Positions 32,973-37,185 of a stretch of DNA of 37,185 bases are shown here, piece after piece; position 1 is the stretch's first letter, and each line of letters begins with the position of its first letter. The stretch is from JAFTYO01 sp045613125 (lineage in GTDB: Bacteria > Pseudomonadota > Alphaproteobacteria > RF32 > CAG-239): positions 1 to 37,185 of the forward strand of contig JAZLAM010000004.1 in the NCBI GenBank assembly GCA_045613125.1. Reading direction: 5' to 3'. A program made the position numbers and the translations under genes. Under the pieces are notes generated by a model. That model searched no databases. It was given only the letters and a program-made list of their open reading frames with translations, and had not been told where the DNA came from.

Positions 32973-34028
32973 TTATGGTATATATACTGTTATATTAAAA
33001 ACATTTTGAAGGAAAAACAATGATATAAAACAAATACCCATAGTGATAATCGGTGTGGTTATCCAACCGAATATCAGTTTAAGCGTAATATTCCAGTTTA
33101 TTCCTCTTCCACCTTTTAGTAAACCTAACCCCAAAATTGCTCCTATAACAGCTTGTGTACTAGATACAGGTACCAGCGGAAATGCTGGTAAATTATGGTT
33201 TTCCAGAAAATTTTGTAATCCTTGAGATGAAAATAAAAATAATGTTAAAGCTTGGGCCAGTACAACAACCAAAGCTAAAAGAGGTGTCATTTTCATCAAA
33301 TTATTACCGACTGTTAAAATAACTTTTTTAGAATAGGTTATAATTCCGACACTGATTGATATTCCACCTAATAAGAATAAAATTTGTAGCCCGCTTAACT
33401 GAAAACAGCTACCAATTTGGACAGGTTTGAAAGGAGACGAATCAGCAAATACACCAATTATATTTGCAATATTGTTTGCACCTAAAGAATACGCACATAA
33501 GGCTCCTGAAATAATAAGACCTATTCTTATATAATAGTCTTGTCGTAAAAGATGTATATGAGATTTTTTTATAATTTTTTTTAAGACTAAATATAAAACA
33601 ACAGCAATAAGTCCTGTAATAAGAGGGCAAAGAAACCATGTAGAGCAAATCTTGGTTAAAACAGTTATATCAGTGGGTTTTGAACAATATAGATTCCAAC
33701 CGATAATACCACCGACAATTGCTTGAGAGGTAGATACAGACAGGCCAATTTTTGCCATCCAATATACGGTTATAGCTGCAGATAAAGCCACCATAAAAGC
33801 GCCACCTAATGCATTTACGGCACCTAATGCTCCTAAAGTTTCCGTTCCGCCTTGTCCACCATATACTGCTCCTATTATAACAAAAATTGATGAAATAATG
33901 GCGGCGGTTCTAAATTTTACCATCTTAGATCCGACAGCCGTGCCAAAAATGTTTGAGGCATCATTTGCGCCTAAAGACCAACCTAAAAACAAACCACTGC
34001 TTAAGAAAAATAAATAAGTAATATCCAT
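32973..34028 (-). CDS. PiT-family inorganic phosphate transporter
   Basis: 351 residues, about ten membrane segments. The two inverted family repeats are visible: SLGANDASNIFGTAVGSKMVKFRTA at the N-terminus and SLGANNIANIIGVFADS in the middle, each starting with the GAND/GANN sodium- or proton-site motif, plus the paired SVSTSQAIVGGIIGWN and PVSSTQAVIGAILG. It moves phosphate, probably as a metal-phosphate complex with protons. Its start overlaps the stop of the upstream DUF47 gene by one base (TAATG), so both subunits are made together. Confidence 0.93.
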   Translation of the reverse strand: MDITYLFFLSSGLFLGWSLGANDASNIFGTAVGSKMVKFRTAAIISSIFVIIGAVYGGQGGTETLGALGAVNALGGAFMVALSAAITVYWMAKIGLSVSTSQAIVGGIIGWNLYCSKPTDITVLTKICSTWFLCPLITGLIAVVLYLVLKKIIKKSHIHLLRQDYYIRIGLIISGALCAYSLGANNIANIIGVFADSSPFKPVQIGSCFQLSGLQILFLLGGISISVGIITYSKKVILTVGNNLMKMTPLLALVVVLAQALTLFLFSSQGLQNFLENHNLPAFPLVPVSSTQAVIGAILGLGLLKGGRGINWNITLKLIFGWITTPIITMGICFISLFFLQNVFNITVYIP

Positions 34029-34687
34029 TAAATATCTCTTTTTATTACGTAAATTAACAATAAGTCAATACAATTTTCCGCTAAATCGGCAATATCGGCA
34101 ACTTCACTTATAATTGAACCTAGTTGCAATTTTTGAGCAAGTTCCATATCAGAAGCAAATATAGCCTCTTTGAGTTTAGCACTTGTTTTATCGCTTTCAT
34201 GTTCGAGCCAATAAACCTTTTTAGCATAATCACGTGCGGCAGAAAAATCTCTAAAAAAAGAACGAGATGCTATGCTTAAATTTTCAACACATTCACAAAC
34301 TTGGTTTGTTAGTTCTTTAAATTGTTCATGGTAAATTTCAGGAAAATCTGTTTGTTCAATATAAAATTTGTGTGCGACATCGTTTATTTCATTTACTACT
34401 TTATCCAAATTTTCAACGAGTTCCAAAACATTTCCTCTAAAATCCGGAATAAGATTATGAGTATATAATCTGTTTTCAATTTCACGGCGAAGAGAATCTG
34501 CATCATGTTCAATATTTTTGATTTCCTTGCTTAAATGTCTATATTCAGAACTTCTTTTTTCTTTTAAATATACATTTACAGCTTTTTTAAAAACAAGAGA
34601 TATCTCAAGTATTTTATCATGTAATATATCAATTTTCTGTTCTAATTCTTTAGTGTGTGAAAATAAGGAAATTTTTAAATTAAACAT
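34028..34687 (-). CDS. DUF47 (PhoU-like) partner of the PiT transporter
   Basis: 219 residues, all helical, the family size. Features: IEHDADSLRREIENRLYTHNLIPDFRGNVLELVENLDKVVNEINDVAHKF in the first half and a second EHESDK-like repeat (YWLEHESDKTSAKLKEAIF), the E/H/D pattern of PhoU-type metal-binding bundles. These proteins are encoded next to PiT transporters and are thought to gate them. A GAGG site lies five bases before the ATG. Operon partner of the gene at 32973, with one-base overlap. Confidence 0.92.
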   Translation of the reverse strand: MFNLKISLFSHTKELEQKIDILHDKILEISLVFKKAVNVYLKEKRSSEYRHLSKEIKNIEHDADSLRREIENRLYTHNLIPDFRGNVLELVENLDKVVNEINDVAHKFYIEQTDFPEIYHEQFKELTNQVCECVENLSIASRSFFRDFSAARDYAKKVYWLEHESDKTSAKLKEAIFASDMELAQKLQLGSIISEVADIADLAENCIDLLLIYVIKRDI

Positions 34688-34744
34688 TTTTACCTCGTAA
34701 ATAAGAAAAATTGGTATTTATTAACATAATCTATAATTTTATAC

Positions 34745-34773
34745 TTGTAAATGTCTAAATATTCGTTTACATT
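34745..34773 (+). promoter_or_regulatory. Putative promoter of the DsbA-like gene
   Basis: TTGTAA (34745-34750), 17 bases, TACATT (34768-34773). A perfect 14-bp palindrome, TAATTACGTAATTA, lies just downstream at 34785-34798, before the ribosome binding site, and could be an operator. Confidence 0.45.
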
Positions 34774-34816
34774 AATTTTGTTTTTAATTACGTAATTATT
34801 TATGAGGAAAATTAAC

Positions 34817-35554
34817 ATGAGTAAAACATCTTTATGTGTTTCTTTTTTGGCATTAGCAGTTTCTGCAGGTGTAGCAGGTGTTGTTGCCACAAAATGTAAT
34901 AAACAAGTAGTTCCTACAGCTGTTACAGTTTCAGAAAGTGATGTTGCATCTATTTTAGAAAACAATCCGCAAATTGTTATAACAGCTTTACAAAGATATG
35001 AACAACAACAACGTGAAGCTGAAGAAAAAGCAGCGGCTAAATTGTTCTTAGAAAATATTGAAGAACTTCATAATGACGCTAATACGCCTTATGTTGGTCC
35101 TAAAGATGCTAAGGTTGTTTTGGTTGAATTTTTTGACTTCAACTGCGGATATTGTAAACGAATCGCCAACACAATGGAAAGTGTTGTAAAGAACAATCCA
35201 GATGTTAAAGTAGTGTTCAAACCTATGACATTTTTAGGTTCTAAACCAATTGCTTTGGCTGCTATTGCTGCTAATGAACAAGGTAAATTCTTGGAAGTAT
35301 ACAAAGCATTTTTAACAAATCCAGCCAGATTAGATGAAGCAAAAATCAATGAGATTGTTGAAAAAGCTGGTCTTGATATGGAAAAATTCAAAGCTGATGT
35401 AGCTTCTGATAAAGTTAAGCAAACAGTTGAAGCTGTAGCCCAACTTGGTAACAAGGTTCAAGTTCGTGGCGTTCCAACATTAGTATTGAATGGTAAAAAA
35501 CTTAATACTATTGATTTAGACGGCATCCAAGCTGCTATTGATGCTGCAAAATAA
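34817..35554 (+). CDS. DsbA-family periplasmic thiol oxidoreductase (Com1/BdbD-like)
   Basis: 245 residues from the ATG at 34817, which has GAGG nine bases upstream; the ATG at 34802 overlaps that site. A hydrophobic signal or anchor (about 5-25) is followed by a helical segment (ASILENNPQIVITALQRYEQQQREAEEKAAAK), then the thioredoxin fold with the active site FFDFNCGYCKR (CGYC, about 112-115) and the cis-proline RGVPTLVLNG (near 219). The arrangement with the helical N-terminal extension fits Com1/DsbG-like alphaproteobacterial proteins. It would oxidise or isomerise periplasmic cysteines, with the ScsB/DsbD at 686 as a possible reductant. A terminator follows. Confidence 0.9.
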   Translation: MSKTSLCVSFLALAVSAGVAGVVATKCNKQVVPTAVTVSESDVASILENNPQIVITALQRYEQQQREAEEKAAAKLFLENIEELHNDANTPYVGPKDAKVVLVEFFDFNCGYCKRIANTMESVVKNNPDVKVVFKPMTFLGSKPIALAAIAANEQGKFLEVYKAFLTNPARLDEAKINEIVEKAGLDMEKFKADVASDKVKQTVEAVAQLGNKVQVRGVPTLVLNGKKLNTIDLDGIQAAIDAAK

Positions 35555-35571
35555 TTAGAGTCCGTTCTAAG

Positions 35572-35603
35572 AAAAAGCTCCGGTATTTTATCGGAGCTTT
35601 TTT
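35572..35603 (+). terminator. Intrinsic terminator of the DsbA-like gene
   Basis: Eleven-base arms AAAAAGCTCCG and CGGAGCTTTTT around a 9-base loop, then more T. Confidence 0.9.
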
Positions 35604-35614
35604 ATATTTTTTTA

Positions 35615-35644
35615 TTGACTTTAAATACAATTTGTGTGCAATAT
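35615..35644 (+). promoter_or_regulatory. Putative promoter of the SPFH gene
   Basis: TTGACT (35615-35620), 18 bases, CAATAT (35639-35644). The inferred start falls in the inverted repeat 35647-35670. Confidence 0.45.
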
Positions 35645-35646
35645 GC

Positions 35647-35670
35647 AGACATAATTTTATAATTATGTCT
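35647..35670. repeat. Perfect inverted repeat in the SPFH gene leader
   Basis: Arms AGACATAATT and AATTATGTCT (10 bp each, exact) around TTAT, 66 bases before the ATG. Candidate operator or 5'-UTR hairpin. Confidence 0.6.
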
Positions 35671-35736
35671 AAAAATGATAAACATTTTATCATACAAACA
35701 ACTATCAATTATTAACCATTTAAATTATTAAAAACT

Positions 35737-37161
35737 ATGAGTACAACTCTTTTAATTGCCATTGGCGTGGCAGCAGTGGTGCTTTTAGCACTTGTTATTT
35801 GGGTTCTTTCACTCCGTCGTGTTGTCCCTACCAACGAGGTTCACATCGTAAGGCGAGGCGCAAAGACAGAAACCTATGGTGCACCTGATTTGACAGAGGC
35901 CGAGAAAAAAAGTGGAGGAAAAACATCTTCCGATTACAACAAAGGAAACAGTTATTACGAATTTCCGGTGTATATTCCCGGTTTAGGTGTTTCCGTGAAG
36001 GTTTTACCTCTGAAGATTATTGCTATTGAGATCAAAAACTATGAAGCTTTTGATAAAGATCGTGTTCCTTTTGAGGTAGACATTCAAAGTTTCTTCAGAA
36101 TCTCAGATTATGTTGTTGCCGCATCACGTATTCAGGATGTTACTGAATTGAGTGCTCAACTCCGTGCAATTGTCGAAGGTGCTGTTCGTTCAATTTTGGC
36201 CAAAGACTACCTCAACGAGATTATGGGTGAACGTTCCAAATATGGACAGCAGTTTACCGAAGAAGTCAAAGATGAGCTAAAATCTTGGGGTGTTGATGCC
36301 GTAAAGAATATTGAGCTTATGGACGTCCGCGATGCCAACAACGAAAAGGTAATCTCCAATATTATGGCGAAGAAAAAATCTGAGATTGAAAGAGAAAGCC
36401 GTATCACGGTTGCAAAAAACAACCAAGCAGCTCGTGAGCAAGAGATTGAATCTGAGCGTGGTATCGCACTCAAGGAACAAGACAAACTCAAGGAGGTAGG
36501 TCTTCGCAAGGCAACTGTTGCTAAAGAGGTAGGTATTGCGGAAGAGCAATCTACTCAAGCAGTCAAGGAGCAAGCCAAAATCACCAAAGAGCGTGATATG
36601 GAAGTCAAAAAGGTTGAGGCTGTTCGTCAAGCTGAAATTGATCGAGAATCAACAATTATTTCAGCTGAGGCCACAAAACGCAAAACCGAAATTGACGCTG
36701 AGGCTGCAAGACGCAAAGCTGAACTTGATGCTGAGGCAACTTTGGTTAAGACAACCAAGGAGGCTGAAGGTGCTCTGGTGATGGCAACAAAAACCGCAGA
36801 AGGTATCCGACTTGAAGGTGAAGCTAAGGCAACGGCCGAGAAACAAATGCAACTTGCATCAGTTGAGGCTCAACTTGCTCTTGCTAAAGAAGTTGGTGAG
36901 AACCAAGCTTATCAGACCTACCTCATTCAGGTACGTCAGATTGAAGCTCAAGAAAAGGTTGGTATGGCTCAAGCAGAAAATATTAAGGGTGCAGATGTCA
37001 AAATTATCGCAGGCGGCGGTAATGTTGCAGCTGGCGTAAAAAGCGTGGGAGATGCTTTTTCTCCTGCCGGAGGTTTTAACCTCGCCGGAGCAATTGAGGC
37101 ATTCGCCGGAACTCCAACAGGTCAAGCTCTTCTTGAAAAACTTGGTTTGACCAAGAAGTAG
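35737..37161 (+). CDS. SPFH/flotillin-family membrane scaffold protein
   Basis: 474 residues. One N-terminal membrane segment (about 4-27), then an SPFH domain (about 30-210: VPTNEVHIVRRG, VLPLKIIAIEIKNYEAFDKDRVPFEVDIQSFFRI), a long coiled coil with repeated Glu-Ala-rich heptads (about 215-420; EATKRKTEIDAEAARRKAELDAEA-like runs), and a glycine/alanine-rich C-terminus. Flotillins form membrane microdomain cages. The gene is visibly richer in G+C than its neighbours: 29 of 60 bases at 36481-36540 against 18 of 60 at 35341-35400 in the DsbA-like gene. It has no SD, and prefers GAG and AAG codons more. Horizontal acquisition is likely. The gene is complete, with 24 bases left to the window end. 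Confidence 0.88.
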   Translation: MSTTLLIAIGVAAVVLLALVIWVLSLRRVVPTNEVHIVRRGAKTETYGAPDLTEAEKKSGGKTSSDYNKGNSYYEFPVYIPGLGVSVKVLPLKIIAIEIKNYEAFDKDRVPFEVDIQSFFRISDYVVAASRIQDVTELSAQLRAIVEGAVRSILAKDYLNEIMGERSKYGQQFTEEVKDELKSWGVDAVKNIELMDVRDANNEKVISNIMAKKKSEIERESRITVAKNNQAAREQEIESERGIALKEQDKLKEVGLRKATVAKEVGIAEEQSTQAVKEQAKITKERDMEVKKVEAVRQAEIDRESTIISAEATKRKTEIDAEAARRKAELDAEATLVKTTKEAEGALVMATKTAEGIRLEGEAKATAEKQMQLASVEAQLALAKEVGENQAYQTYLIQVRQIEAQEKVGMAQAENIKGADVKIIAGGGNVAAGVKSVGDAFSPAGGFNLAGAIEAFAGTPTGQALLEKLGLTKK

Positions 37162-37185
37162 GCTTTAAGTCCGGAAATTTAAAAA

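Noticed and set aside
35089..36630. Minus-strand frames opposite the DsbA-like and SPFH genes
   Set aside because: Antisense shadows of strongly conserved coding sequence, no start signals.
1..37185. CRISPR arrays, tRNA or rRNA genes, insertion sequences, prophage
   Set aside because: No regularly spaced direct repeats, no tRNA T-arm plus CCA contexts in spacers, no transposase or phage proteins seen.

Overview
The window looks like a chromosomal segment of a low-GC, host-associated alphaproteobacterium. The evidence is the set of gene neighbourhoods: FtsB-like protein, M23 peptidase, bactofilin and SmpB in a row; lspA followed by a tiny BamF/DUF3035-like lipoprotein and two M16 peptidase-family genes; a ScsB-type DsbD; a family-5 (UDGb) uracil-DNA glycosylase; and an endonuclease-type MutL. 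An L-lactate dehydrogenase and glucose-6-phosphate isomerase suggest fermentative sugar use. Most genes carry a clear Shine-Dalgarno (SD) sequence. I see no tRNA, rRNA, CRISPR array, transposase or phage structural gene.

Layout. Positions 1-5642 hold a minus-strand run: uracil-DNA glycosylase, OpgB/LtaS-like phosphoglycerol transferase, CDP-alcohol phosphatidyltransferase, ScsB/DsbD, and an APH/choline-kinase-like kinase cut by the window edge. Then come an outer-membrane barrel protein (5833-6405), the in-frame remnant of an MsbA-like ABC exporter (6504-7094), and a plus-strand cell-envelope group (ftsB-like, M23 peptidase, bactofilin, smpB; 7174-9775). A DUF1847 protein and rpoD lie on the minus strand. 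gltX follows, then two orphan genes each with its own promoter and terminator, ldh (minus), acpP-fabF, a third orphan cassette, a minus-strand lipoprotein and an M16 protease, and elbB.

Positions 21775-22096 contain no gene but a densely base-paired segment with its own promoter-like sequence, a five-way-junction fold, an intrinsic terminator and a second pairing that can mask the ribosome binding site of the next gene. It sits directly before two GT2 glycosyltransferases. It is my best candidate for an undescribed element: a structured ncRNA or cis-regulatory leader.

Positions 24145-32549 are a plus-strand housekeeping run: TatD-like hydrolase, TcdA-like E1 enzyme, lspA, mini-BamF, M16 active plus M16 inactive, pgi, mutL. 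After a small orphan come a PiT phosphate transporter with its DUF47 partner (minus), a DsbA-like protein, and an SPFH/flotillin gene whose base composition and SD-less leader differ from its neighbours.

Taken together the genes serve envelope building (lipid head groups, lipoprotein maturation, outer-membrane assembly, peptidoglycan remodelling, periplasmic thiol chemistry), fatty-acid synthesis, translation and repair. They are interrupted by a few self-contained accessory genes that look acquired.
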